DNA of 64,000 nucleotides, from the NCBI RefSeq assembly GCF_011046975.1, contig NZ_CP049253.1, positions 1,240,001 to 1,304,000 of the forward strand, read 5' to 3'. Shown here one piece after another: positions 1 to 6,847 of this stretch. This DNA is from Microbacterium amylolyticum (lineage in GTDB: Bacteria; Actinomycetota; Actinomycetes; Actinomycetales; Microbacteriaceae). The notes beneath the pieces are model-generated. The model searched no databases, was not told where the DNA came from, and saw only the letters and a list, made by a program, of their open reading frames with translations. Within the stretch, counting starts at the first letter, position 1. Every line of letters begins with the position of its first letter. The position numbers and the translations under genes were made by a program.

Positions 1-2
1 CT

Positions 3-332
3 GCCGCTCGGCTTCACGTGCGATGCAAGGACTGCCCGGACGAAGGCCCCGTCAACTGCATCAGGGCGGCGCACCGCAACCTCGGGTACGGCGGTCACAC
101 CGTCACGATGAGTCGCCCGACTGAGAATCGCACGGGGTGGTCGTTCTCGCAGCTCACACGAAAGCAGATACGTGAGGAGCGGATGGCCTGGGCAGCGGCG
201 AATTACCCTGTGGCTGACGACGACACCAACGGCGAAGATCAGGCCTGGTGGGCGAGATTCGCGAACGATCTACGGGCTGAACGCGCCCGAGACGCCTGGG
301 AAGCGAAAGAGCACGCACAAGCCGCTCCATGA
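3..332 (+). CDS. C-terminal part of a probable replication initiator (5' partial)
   Basis: The frame is open to the left edge, so the start is missing. The visible part has two paired cysteines near the edge (CKDC, then another Cys) and the segment LGYGGHTVTMSR followed by TGWSFSQLTRKQIREER. This matches the LGFxGHFxTKSRxYSxTFxxLRxxR ending that I recall for RepSA-type initiators of actinomycete AICEs. The family would nick or open the element's origin for excised replication. The tail is acidic and Trp-rich. The call rests on motif resemblance alone, so it could be another zinc-containing element protein. Confidence 0.5.
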   Translation, partial: AARLHVRCKDCPDEGPVNCIRAAHRNLGYGGHTVTMSRPTENRTGWSFSQLTRKQIREERMAWAAANYPVADDDTNGEDQAWWARFANDLRAERARDAWEAKEHAQAAP

Positions 333-433
333 CGACCGCCCTACCAGCCAGCCTCATTGACGACGATGGGGCCATTCGTCATGTCCTACACCCGCGCAGG
401 CGCCCGGTTGACGGCAAAGCGGCCAGAAACTGA
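329..433 (+). CDS. 34-residue ORF coupled to the initiator-like gene
   Basis: Its ATG overlaps the preceding stop as ATGA, the same arrangement used throughout this element. The peptide begins MTTALPASLIDDDG and ends with a basic stretch (HPRRRPVDGKAARN). No family is recognised. The overlap is the main support; a chance ORF of this length is possible. Confidence 0.3.
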   Translation: MTTALPASLIDDDGAIRHVLHPRRRPVDGKAARN

Positions 434-527
434 CGCCACCCGCCCTCGCACATCCCTTCCGAGGACTGGGGACGGGCGGCGCGGACCGGGCGAAGCCCGC
501 ATGCCGCGACGCACGGCCACAGGCCGA

Positions 528-552
528 GGGCCCGCGAAGCGGGCCCCTTGTT
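528..552 (+). terminator. Hairpin terminator after the initiator-like gene
   Basis: Perfect stem GGGCCCGC / GCGGGCCC with a GAA loop, then CTTGTTC. It probably ends the left transcript of the element. Confidence 0.55.
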
Positions 553-687
553 CATGGAAGGGGAATTTCCGCGGAGCGTGGTTTAGGGCGAGGTTCACTG
601 TGCGAGCAGACATCGGCGTGTAACCGCCCGGAAAGCTGTCCCTCGTCGTCACCGATCGTGTAGAAATGTTCCGTGAGCGAGGTACCG

Positions 688-984
688 ATGTTCAAACCTT
701 CACCGGGCATCCCGGAGATGATCCACTGCTCGCACTCGCGCCCGTTCGAGGAACGCACGATCGGAGCGCATCATGGTCCCGGACCCCACGCGTGCGACAA
801 GGATCAGCACGACGACATGTGCCCGTGGTGGTCAGCGTACGGCGACGAATGGCGCGCTCAGGAGGCCACTGCAGTCGAAGCCCGTGACGACGACGCCAAC
901 AGATTCGATCCCCAAAGAATGGCTGACCTCATCAACGAGAACGACTCCGCGACTTTAACCGTCAAGGAGTTGGCGGATAGATGA
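688..984 (+). CDS. Hypothetical Cys/His-containing element protein
   Basis: A protein of about 98 residues starting at ATG 688, which has GAGG at good spacing; an in-frame GTG at 673 is less favoured. It carries scattered His and Cys (HCSHS, HHGPGPHACD, MCPWW) in the first half and an acidic, Asn-rich second half ending VKELADR. The Cys/His spacing could bind a metal, but no standard finger pattern is clear. It sits alone between the initiator-like gene and the minus-strand cargo pair. Function unknown. Confidence 0.45.
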   Translation: MFKPSPGIPEMIHCSHSRPFEERTIGAHHGPGPHACDKDQHDDMCPWWSAYGDEWRAQEATAVEARDDDANRFDPQRMADLINENDSATLTVKELADR

Positions 985-1056
985 TCCTCGATCGATTCGC
1001 GTGTCCATTCCGGATCATGCGCCGACGTAACGGCGAGGTTCCTTCTCTGACATCCT

Positions 1057-1842
1057 TCAGATCTCGACTCGCTCCCAGCGGCAAGCTATCGCCACGTTCG
1101 CTTCTTCTGTGGGCTCGACCAATAGCAGTTGAGCACCAAGCTCGGAGTCGTATCTATACCCAGCCCGCTGAAGGAGCTTGATCCACCGAGCCATGTCGCT
1201 ACGCACGCTTTTGCGTGGATGGCCGTGGGCGTCGAGCTTGGACCGATGCCCGGCGCTCGACACACTGAGGTCAATTACCCCGAAGCTATTCTTGGGCCCA
1301 CCCACCACGATGTCGGGTCGGACTAATTTGGGCGGTGCGCCGCGCCCCTCTTTCGGGGGTTCCGCCAGGAGCTGAGGCTGACCCCAGATCCATGTCCACT
1401 TTTCCTCCTTCGCGAAGTACCCGATCTCACGTCCAACCGCTGTGGCCGTAGGCGCAAGTCGATCGAACACCCAACGCCGGTCCGGCTCCGTCAGCTGGGA
1501 CAGATCGGCAACAGCGCCGCTCCAGTATGGTCCCGCAATATCGACCGTCAGGTTCGCACGCTCGAAAACGTTTCGATACGGAACGGACTCGGGAATCTCT
1601 TGAGGCTCGTCCCGACAATGCTCGGGGTATGGCGCTAGATCCTCGGCGAACTTCGCTTCGAGTGTCCCCTGGAGCCAATGCGCGTTTCGTCTGGCATCCT
1701 CCGCGAACTCTGCCTCGGATTTCTCGTAGGTAGCTTGGCCCCACCCGTCGCCCGGTCTCGCGCGAAACCTCACCGGCTTCGTGAATCTCATCGTCGCGGC
1801 TCGATCCACGAGCGTTCCAAGTAGCTGTTCCTTCGACATCAT
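1057..1842 (-). CDS. Unknown 261-residue cargo protein, second gene of a divergent pair
   Basis: No family is recognised. The protein is soluble, Trp- and acid-rich, with no signal or membrane segment. Around residues 176-193 it reads RPDIVV..., then VIDLS, a D-x13-D-x-S spacing reminiscent of PD-(D/E)XK nuclease cores but without the usual lysine; Lys211 lies downstream. The start overlaps the stop of the upstream HTH gene as ATGA, so the two are almost certainly co-translated. The pair runs against the conjugation and replication genes and sits where AICEs carry cargo. A role in defence, toxin-antitoxin or immunity is possible but is inference only. Confidence 0.65.
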   Translation of the reverse strand: MMSKEQLLGTLVDRAATMRFTKPVRFRARPGDGWGQATYEKSEAEFAEDARRNAHWLQGTLEAKFAEDLAPYPEHCRDEPQEIPESVPYRNVFERANLTVDIAGPYWSGAVADLSQLTEPDRRWVFDRLAPTATAVGREIGYFAKEEKWTWIWGQPQLLAEPPKEGRGAPPKLVRPDIVVGGPKNSFGVIDLSVSSAGHRSKLDAHGHPRKSVRSDMARWIKLLQRAGYRYDSELGAQLLLVEPTEEANVAIACRWERVEI

Positions 1843-2363
1843 GACGGCCTGGATCGACCCGACTTAGGTGGCCAATGGAGCACTACAGGGCCACCGCTAA
1901 TCGGGAAGCGGGAGCCGATCCATGCTCCCGGGTCCGGGTGCGAATCAACCTGGAACGACGCAAGTCCAAAATGGATTTTGCCGCCAGGGGCGATTCGCCA
2001 CGCACCAACCGCCCACTGAGCGACTGTCGCGACGAGCGTCTGTCCGACGTAGCGATCAGGGTCCGCGATCCGCCACCATTGCCTTGCCGCTTCACGCTTG
2101 CGACCCTCCGACCACGACTCATCCCAGCCGATCCAACGATCGTCAACCTCCGAGAAACGGCTCCGACCGAGCCGTACGATCCACGCGGGCTCCGCCGGCG
2201 GCGCTGGTGCGTCGCGGAGTTGGGCAACATCAGCCGCTTGGTACCTCACCGTCCGCCCCACCTGGTCGCCAGCAATTACTCCCGTCGCCCTGAGCGTCGC
2301 AAGGGTTGTCCCGGCGATCCCTCCGAGCTCCTGGCATGCCTCTGCGGCAGTTAAGTCCTGCAT
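1839..2363 (-). CDS. HTH-domain protein, first gene of the divergent cargo pair
   Basis: A 174-residue protein. Residues 1-50 look like a MerR/excisionase-type helix-turn-helix (LTAAEACQELGGIAG... then VRYQAADVAQL, the wing-like part). Residues 58-174 form a Trp-rich domain I do not recognise (RWIGWDESW, ARQWWRIADPDRYVGQT). It may regulate its own promoter: the start lies just beside the TGTCTCACA box and no ribosome site is visible, so the message may be leaderless. It forms a tight operon with the 261-residue gene. The HTH plus an extra domain suggests a sensor-regulator or an antitoxin-like partner. Confidence 0.65.
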   Translation of the reverse strand: MQDLTAAEACQELGGIAGTTLATLRATGVIAGDQVGRTVRYQAADVAQLRDAPAPPAEPAWIVRLGRSRFSEVDDRWIGWDESWSEGRKREAARQWWRIADPDRYVGQTLVATVAQWAVGAWRIAPGGKIHFGLASFQVDSHPDPGAWIGSRFPISGGPVVLHWPPKSGRSRPS

Positions 2364-2371
2364 AGGCTCAT

Positions 2372-2390
2372 TGTCTCACAGTTCCTGAGA
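2372..2390. promoter_or_regulatory. Operator-like box at the cargo promoter
   Basis: TGTCTCACA at 2372-2380 recurs exactly at 2526-2534. TCTCA (2374-2378) and TGAGA (2386-2390) also form an inverted repeat with a 7-base spacer. It lies 9 bases from the start of the HTH gene, a position suited to autorepression. Confidence 0.45.
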
Positions 2391-2446
2391 ATTTCCCGTG
2401 TGCCCCATTTGCCAGCTTGACTCTCTCCGTGCCAGTCGGGATGCTA

Positions 2447-2506
2447 GTCACGGATCGACCCCGATGGTCACGGGTCGACTCGGGCAGTCCCGGGTCCACC
2501 TAGGTG
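2447..2506 (+). repeat. Three 20-bp tandem repeats in the control region
   Basis: Three imperfect units start at 2447, 2467 and 2487, exactly 20 bases apart. Each begins GTC(A/C)CGG(A/G)TC(G/C)AC. The first two match best and the third is more divergent. They sit in the divergent intergenic region upstream of the main plus-strand operon, as iterons or regulator sites would. Confidence 0.6.
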
Positions 2507-2517
2507 ATCACTCTAAC

Positions 2518-2539
2518 AGACAGTTTGTCTCACAAGACA
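2518..2539. promoter_or_regulatory. Alternating half-site operator before the main element operon
   Basis: AGACA-GTT-TGTCT-CACA-AGACA: three half-sites of alternating orientation with 3- and 4-base spacers, giving two overlapping palindromes. It lies about 45 bases upstream of the 2584 start. The central TGTCTCACA is shared with the cargo promoter, so one regulator may bind both. Confidence 0.55.
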
Positions 2540-2583
2540 TCTATCCGGGATTGCCCGGCTACGAACAGAAGGAATGCAGAAAT

Positions 2584-3006
2584 ATGGCGAACCAAGTACA
2601 CCTGCCCGTGAATGCAGAGAAGATCACAATCGTTGGCGGTGCAACCTCACGCCCCGCCGCCAAGTTCGTGGACGGCGTGGCAACGGGCGAGGTGGTCACA
2701 CGCGCTGGTCGCGCGGTCCACCGACTCCGTGGTGCAACTGCCTTCCTCGATGGGTCTGCGTTGGAGGGCATGACAATCGAAACGGCCACAGACTTCGGGG
2801 AGACGGATATCCCCGCTGGCTCAGTCCTCGTCGGCGACGGTACAGCTGAGCTCACGGTGCGCGCTGACGCTCGACCGGGCTTTAACGGCGGTGCTCCGCG
2901 TGGAGAGATCGCGGGAAAGCTCTGGGTCGAAAACCTGCGCCCGGCGGGAGCGATCGCGGACCTGGTGAGCCAGGCCGCCCGCCGCCAGGCGAAGGAGGCA
3001 TCGTGA
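2584..3006 (+). CDS. Hypothetical element protein, first gene of the plus-strand operon
   Basis: A protein of about 140 residues from ATG 2584, which has AGAAGG at suitable distance; the longer upstream frame would run through the repeats and operator and is rejected. It is rich in Gly, Ala and Val with alternating beta-like segments (KITIVGGATSRPAAKFVDG, GSVLVGDGTAELTVRADARPG), and ends in a basic helix. No signal peptide or membrane segment. Its stop overlaps the next GTG start. Small proteins of this sort are common in AICEs but unassigned. Confidence 0.6.
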   Translation: MANQVHLPVNAEKITIVGGATSRPAAKFVDGVATGEVVTRAGRAVHRLRGATAFLDGSALEGMTIETATDFGETDIPAGSVLVGDGTAELTVRADARPGFNGGAPRGEIAGKLWVENLRPAGAIADLVSQAARRQAKEAS

Positions 3007-3233
3007 TCCACGAAGAGGAGTTTCGCGAACGGCGAAATGCGCTCATCAACGTTCGATACGCGCTCGATGAGCACACCGATGTCGATGACCTCGGGAGTGA
3101 GAATCGCGCGTTCAACGAAGCGATGCACGAAGTGATCCTTCATTTGGATGGCGCGATCGCGGTGCTGAACCATGCATCAAACGTGCTCTTCCCTCAGCCA
3201 CACGGAAAACAGGGCTCGCGTAAGGGCGCTTAG
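3003..3233 (+). CDS. Small hypothetical helical element protein
   Basis: A 76-residue protein with a GTG start in a GTGA overlap with the previous stop, so translation is probably coupled. It is largely helical and charged (HEEEFRERRNALINVRYALDE), with a hydrophobic second helix (HEVILHLDGAIAVLNHASNVL). No family recognised; it may be a partner of the preceding protein. Confidence 0.55.
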   Translation: MIHEEEFRERRNALINVRYALDEHTDVDDLGSENRAFNEAMHEVILHLDGAIAVLNHASNVLFPQPHGKQGSRKGA

Positions 3234-3246
3234 AGCCCCCCACGAA

Positions 3247-3281
3247 GAAGGAGGGGCGGCTGATACCCGCCCCCCTCCTTC
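3247..3281 (+). terminator. Hairpin after the two small genes
   Basis: GAAGGAGGGG pairs with CCCCTCCTTC, and the stem extends inward through GC pairs. There is no T-run, so it could be a partial terminator or an mRNA-processing hairpin between the small genes and the transfer genes. Confidence 0.4.
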
Positions 3282-3323
3282 GAACCTCCACCTTGATTCC
3301 CACACGATCGGAGCAGTTCAATT

Positions 3324-4004
3324 ATGTTGTCTTCAGTTCGCTGGCCAGACGTCCGCCAGTTGATCTACCTCCTTCCTTTGGACCGTCTCGCGGTGCTCGT
3401 GGGATGCCTATTCTTGTCGTCAATCGTCGGCGTGCGGTTCTTCTCCGTGATCTTCGGAATCGCAGCGTTCGCGGCCGCTGCGCTCGTAGTGATTTGGGCC
3501 TGGCGGCGTGGTTCGACCTGGTTGAAGCTCGCCGTCCTTGTTGGTAACGGAACGCCCGGCTCGCTGCTCAGCATCAGTGCGAAGGTTCTCGAAACCTGGC
3601 CCACCCTGGTCGAGTCATGCGGATGGATGCCCCGCGACGCACTCGGGTTGCGGGTTCCATACGTCGTTCGTGCCGCGGAACGGGCAACGGGCAACGGTTC
3701 CCCGTCCGGCCCCCGCATCATCCGCCTTGAGCCCCATCCGGCGGGCTGGGGCGCGACCGTCCGGCTCACGCCCACGTGCGGTACCACTCAAATAGAAAAG
3801 GCTAAGGAGACGATCGCGGACGTCTGGGGAGCGGATCGCGTGGAAGTCAGCCGAGCCCGTCCTGGAGAAGCAATGATCGTCGCGCACATCCGAGATCCCC
3901 TCGCAGGTGTGCAGCGCGCGTTCACAGATGTACCCGACGCCGCTGCACAGGTCACCGCCGATGACTTCCTGGGAAAGGGTGGTGGGAGCAATGGCCACAG
4001 ATGA
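3324..4004 (+). CDS. Membrane protein of the element's transfer module
   Basis: A 226-residue protein. Residues about 20-60 hold two hydrophobic spans (LAVLVGCLFLSSIVGV and FSVIFGIAAFAAAALVVIW) followed by a basic WRRG turn; the rest is a cytoplasmic domain of about 165 residues. This resembles the membrane-anchor and linker half of FtsK/TraB proteins, with the motor encoded separately downstream. It may anchor that motor at the septum or hyphal membrane during conjugation. The next gene starts 14 bases before its stop. Confidence 0.6.
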   Translation: MLSSVRWPDVRQLIYLLPLDRLAVLVGCLFLSSIVGVRFFSVIFGIAAFAAAALVVIWAWRRGSTWLKLAVLVGNGTPGSLLSISAKVLETWPTLVESCGWMPRDALGLRVPYVVRAAERATGNGSPSGPRIIRLEPHPAGWGATVRLTPTCGTTQIEKAKETIADVWGADRVEVSRARPGEAMIVAHIRDPLAGVQRAFTDVPDAAAQVTADDFLGKGGGSNGHR

Positions 4005-4497
4005 TCTGCGCGTCGAAGGTGTTGAGTACGGCGATGGAGCGCGCGGTGACTCGACGACTACCCATCCGGCCACGCCGCCAATTGCGGATTCGATCGGCGT
4101 CGCGTCCTTCGACACTGAGACTGACGACACCGTCGTGGTCATTGTTGTCGATGGGCAGGAACTGCACCTCCGAGTTGAAGACGCACGAGCGCTCCGAACG
4201 TTGCTGACCCGGGCATTGCACGACATCCCTCATGACCACCATGACCGCCGGGCAACTCACGAGCGCAAGCATCGGCAGGTCCACAAGGTTAATGGCGGGC
4301 CTGTCGACGTTGGTATTCAGCATGTCGGAGGCGCAGTCTCTATTCGACTCGCTTCGGGCCTGGAGGACACGCGGAAAGTGGTTGTCCTCGAAGGTCCGCA
4401 GACGCGCTTAACAATGCTCAGCCACGAGGCCTGGACCCTCGCAGATGCGTTGACGTGCTTCGCACATGCTGTGGAAATCGACGTCACTCATGATTGA
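3991..4497 (+). CDS. Hypothetical protein between the anchor and the motor
   Basis: A 168-residue protein from ATG 3991, preceded by a G-rich ribosome site and overlapping the previous gene. It contains two similar beta-rich stretches (DDTVVVIVVDGQELHLRVEDARALRTLL and later VVVLEGPQTRLTMLSHEAWTL), which suggests a duplicated small domain, joined by a His-rich linker (HDIPHDHHDRR). Its stop overlaps the motor gene by 8 bases. Probably a transfer accessory protein; no family assigned. Confidence 0.55.
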   Translation: MATDDLRVEGVEYGDGARGDSTTTHPATPPIADSIGVASFDTETDDTVVVIVVDGQELHLRVEDARALRTLLTRALHDIPHDHHDRRATHERKHRQVHKVNGGPVDVGIQHVGGAVSIRLASGLEDTRKVVVLEGPQTRLTMLSHEAWTLADALTCFAHAVEIDVTHD

Positions 4498-5308
4498 CTT
4501 CGGCACCGCAGAAGACGGCACGCGGGTCGCTTATCACCCTGCCAGCCTGCATACCGTCCTCGCCGGAAGGACGAGGAGCGGCAAGTCGGTCGCGGCCTAC
4601 AGAATGCTAAGTGACGCTGTTCAAATCCCATGGGTTCGGCTCTGCGGCATCGATCCGACTGGTGTACTGCTTGGTCCAGCTTCGGAGGGGAAAGACAGTG
4701 ACTTCGCTCTCGGGACGAGCCCGGAAAAGATCGCACACGCCGTGGAAGTACTTCAGTCGGTCGAAAGGCTCATGGACTCGCGCATTGCGCGGCTCATGCG
4801 CCTCGGCATCGATCAGCTTCCGCCGCATGTCTACGAAGACCCTCGCGTCGGCGCAGTGGTCTGCGTGCTTGAGGAGTATGCCGGCCTCGTCACCGCTGCC
4901 GGCAAGAAACAGGCCGATGAGATCCGTCGAGTTGTCGGCAGGCTGCTCCGCGAAGGGAGCAAGGCCGCGATCCACGTGATGACGATACTTCAGCGCCCGG
5001 AAGCCGCCGTGCTTCACGACCGCGCGCAGTACGCCCGCGCGATCGTGATGGCGGTCGAGAACGCCGACAGCGTAAAGATGCTGCTCCCGAACGCGACGCC
5101 CGAGCAGACCAAGCAGCTAATCGAGGCCCACCCAGGCCGCGGCTTCCTCGCCGAGGCCGGAGTACCGCTTCGGTTCTTTCGCAGTGATTACGTCACCTAT
5201 CCCCAGTACGCCACCATCGTCCGCGAAGCGTCGGCACGCAAGCACCCCCTTCTATGGCAAGGGGCCGGGGCCCCGCGGCAGCCCGATTCGGAGGATCCCA
5301 CATCATGA
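4490..5308 (+). CDS. FtsK/SpoIIIE-type DNA translocase (TraSA-like)
   Basis: A 272-residue protein from ATG 4490, which overlaps the upstream stop. Walker A is GRTRSGKS at residues 26-33 and Walker B is VVCVLEEY at about 123-130. The later part (SKAAIHVMTILQRPEA) fits the FtsK/TraB fold. Its length is close to pSAM2 TraSA rather than full FtsK. The family moves double-stranded DNA between cells in mycelial-type conjugation. It lacks a membrane domain of its own; the 3324 product may supply it. The ATGA overlap with the excisionase couples transfer and excision genes. Confidence 0.8.
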   Translation: MIDFGTAEDGTRVAYHPASLHTVLAGRTRSGKSVAAYRMLSDAVQIPWVRLCGIDPTGVLLGPASEGKDSDFALGTSPEKIAHAVEVLQSVERLMDSRIARLMRLGIDQLPPHVYEDPRVGAVVCVLEEYAGLVTAAGKKQADEIRRVVGRLLREGSKAAIHVMTILQRPEAAVLHDRAQYARAIVMAVENADSVKMLLPNATPEQTKQLIEAHPGRGFLAEAGVPLRFFRSDYVTYPQYATIVREASARKHPLLWQGAGAPRQPDSEDPTS

Positions 5309-5517
5309 ATTCGACGACCATATCGCCGACGGGAGCCCCTGTGCTTCTCAACGAGCACGACGCAGCAATGTGGCTGACGGTCTCCGTCGGGTCACTCCGA
5401 GCGTGGCGCGGTCAGGGCACCGGCCCTCGATACATCAAGGTTGGCGCTCAAGTGAGGTATCGACCGGGCGATCTCGATGCATACCTCGAGTCACAGCTCT
5501 GCGAGCCATCGCGATGA
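5305..5517 (+). CDS. xis: Excisionase (HTH_17/MerR-like)
   Basis: A 70-residue protein from ATG 5305, with GGAGG 10 bases upstream and an ATGA overlap with the motor gene. It has the typical excisionase fold: LLNEHDAAMWLTVSVGSLRAW as the helix-turn-helix, then GPRYIKVGAQVRYRPGDLDAYL as the wing and final helix. It would bend DNA at the attachment sites and steer the integrase toward excision. It lies directly upstream of the integrase with overlapping codons. Confidence 0.88.
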   Translation: MNSTTISPTGAPVLLNEHDAAMWLTVSVGSLRAWRGQGTGPRYIKVGAQVRYRPGDLDAYLESQLCEPSR

Positions 5518-6635
5518 TTGATCGAAGACCGAGTGGTCAATACCGCGTCCGCGTCTACTACCGCCAGCGATACATCACCTCACGCACGTTCTCTCGTCGC
5601 CGCGACGCCGAACGATGGGAGCGCGAGGCGAAAGATGCTCTCGCAGCGGGGCGTTGGTTCGATTCGACCAAGCACGACGCCGTGACGGTCGATGAGTGGG
5701 CAAAGCTCTGGCTTGCCTCCAAGATGGGAGGGAAGCCCAGCGCGGTCGTTGATCGCGAGCGGTTCGTGCGTGTTCACGTGTCACCTGCCTTCGGACGCAA
5801 ACCCCTTGGAATGATCGCGCACTCCGACGTTGCCGCCTGGGCACGTGGCCTCGCCATGTCGCACAGTGCTTCGACTGCTCGCGGCGCTCTCGGCGCATTG
5901 CGTGGAACGTTCGATCTCGCGATGCGTGATGGCGCAATCCAGACGAATCCCACGCTGGGCATCAAGCTTCCCGCCAGTCAAGCCGGAGAGCCCCATCCGC
6001 TTACCCATGAGCAACTGTGGAAGCTCGCCGACGCGATGCCGGGCGAGAAAGATCGCCTGCTTGTGCTCGTCGCGGGCTACTCAGGTCTCCGTTGGGGTGA
6101 GCTGACGGCGCTTCGTCCCGCGGATGTTCGAGCCGATGGAACGTTGCGCATCATTCGTGCGTGGAGCGAGGTCAAGGGTGTCCTTCACCTCGGAGATGTG
6201 AAGAGCCATCAAGCACGCACTGTGCCACTCCCCCGCACTGTTTCGCGGGCGCTCGCCCAGTGGACGTCGAAGCTCGACTGTGACGCGTTCGTGTTCCACT
6301 CGTCAACGCCGACAACACCGCTGCGGAACGGCAACTACCGGTCGCGGGTGCTCGACCGCGCTGTGGCTTCTGTGGGCATCACGGATTTCACGCCGCATTG
6401 CTTCCGCGACACAGCCGCATCTCTCGCTCTTCAGGCCGGTGCCACCGTCTCGGCAGTCTCGAAGATGCTGGGCCATCGCGATGCGTCGACAACGCTGAAG
6501 CACTACGCGTCGATGTTCCCGACCGAGCTCGACGACCTGGCAGCGCGACTCGATCGGCGTGCCGCCGAACTCAGCAACAACCAATCGGTGCCAGCTGTTT
6601 CGAACGGCTCCACCGACCACATACCGACCAATTGA
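5514..6635 (+). CDS. int: Tyrosine integrase
   Basis: A 373-residue protein from ATG 5514, overlapping the excisionase stop. The N-terminal part has an AP2-like arm (SGQYRVRVYYRQRYITSRTF) and a SAM-like core-binding domain at about 55-150. The catalytic residues are visible: Arg193 (GLRWGEL), Lys230, His295 and Arg298 (HCFRDT), His321 (GHRD) and nucleophile Tyr331 (HYASM). It catalyses integration and excision at the adjacent tRNA-Arg. An upstream in-frame extension through the excisionase is rejected. All catalytic residues are intact, so the enzyme should be active. Confidence 0.93.
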   Translation: MIDRRPSGQYRVRVYYRQRYITSRTFSRRRDAERWEREAKDALAAGRWFDSTKHDAVTVDEWAKLWLASKMGGKPSAVVDRERFVRVHVSPAFGRKPLGMIAHSDVAAWARGLAMSHSASTARGALGALRGTFDLAMRDGAIQTNPTLGIKLPASQAGEPHPLTHEQLWKLADAMPGEKDRLLVLVAGYSGLRWGELTALRPADVRADGTLRIIRAWSEVKGVLHLGDVKSHQARTVPLPRTVSRALAQWTSKLDCDAFVFHSSTPTTPLRNGNYRSRVLDRAVASVGITDFTPHCFRDTAASLALQAGATVSAVSKMLGHRDASTTLKHYASMFPTELDDLAARLDRRAAELSNNQSVPAVSNGSTDHIPTN

Positions 6636-6706
6636 GAGCCGGTCTCGGTGCTGGCGCGCGGTAGGGAGCGACAGAAATCCGCTCCTCACCTGCGAAGAAA
6701 GTGAAG

Positions 6707-6779
6707 TGCCCCTGACTGGACTCGAACCAGCGACACACGGTTTAGGAAACCGATGCTCTATCCACTGAGCTACAGAGGC
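6707..6779 (-). tRNA. tRNA-Arg (anticodon CCT)
   Basis: A 73-base tRNA on the minus strand. Acceptor GCCTCTG pairs with CAGGGGC, the discriminator is A, the anticodon loop reads TTCCTAA with CCT, and the T-arm has GGTTCGAGTCC. CCA is not encoded. Its 3' end faces the integrase, so the element's attachment site most likely overlaps the T-arm and anticodon arm; the tRNA was restored on integration. Confidence 0.95.
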
Positions 6780-6787
6780 AAACGCAC

Positions 6788-6829
6788 AGCGCGCCCGAAC
6801 AGTCTAACGACTGGTTCGGGCGCGCTTTC
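6788..6829. terminator. Hairpin between lsr2 and tRNA-Arg
   Basis: AGCGCGCCCGAAC pairs with GTTCGGGCGCGCT around a 13-base loop, followed on the plus strand by TTTC. On the minus strand it would end the lsr2 transcript before the tRNA. Confidence 0.7.
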
Positions 6830-6847
6830 TCAGGTGGCTGAGCCGTG

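Larger units (their letters stand above)
1..6752 (+). mobile_element. Integrated AICE/pSAM2-like element, right portion
   Basis: A run of plus-strand genes ends with an FtsK/TraSA-like motor, an excisionase and a tyrosine integrase whose stop lies about 70 bases from the 3' end of tRNA-Arg(CCT). This is the classic layout of an element integrated into the 3' end of a tRNA gene. A probable replication-initiator tail at the left edge fits the actinomycete integrative and conjugative class. The left attachment site lies outside the window. The right limit is set inside the tRNA because the duplicated att core normally covers its 3' half; the exact core cannot be fixed from one end. Confidence 0.8.

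Noticed and set aside
2447..2506. CRISPR array
   Set aside because: The repeats are adjacent without spacers, imperfect, and only three; no cas genes are present.
5184..5513. N-terminal extension of the integrase
   Set aside because: The 110 extra codons overlap the excisionase and part of the motor gene in another frame; ATG 5514 gives the normal arm domain.
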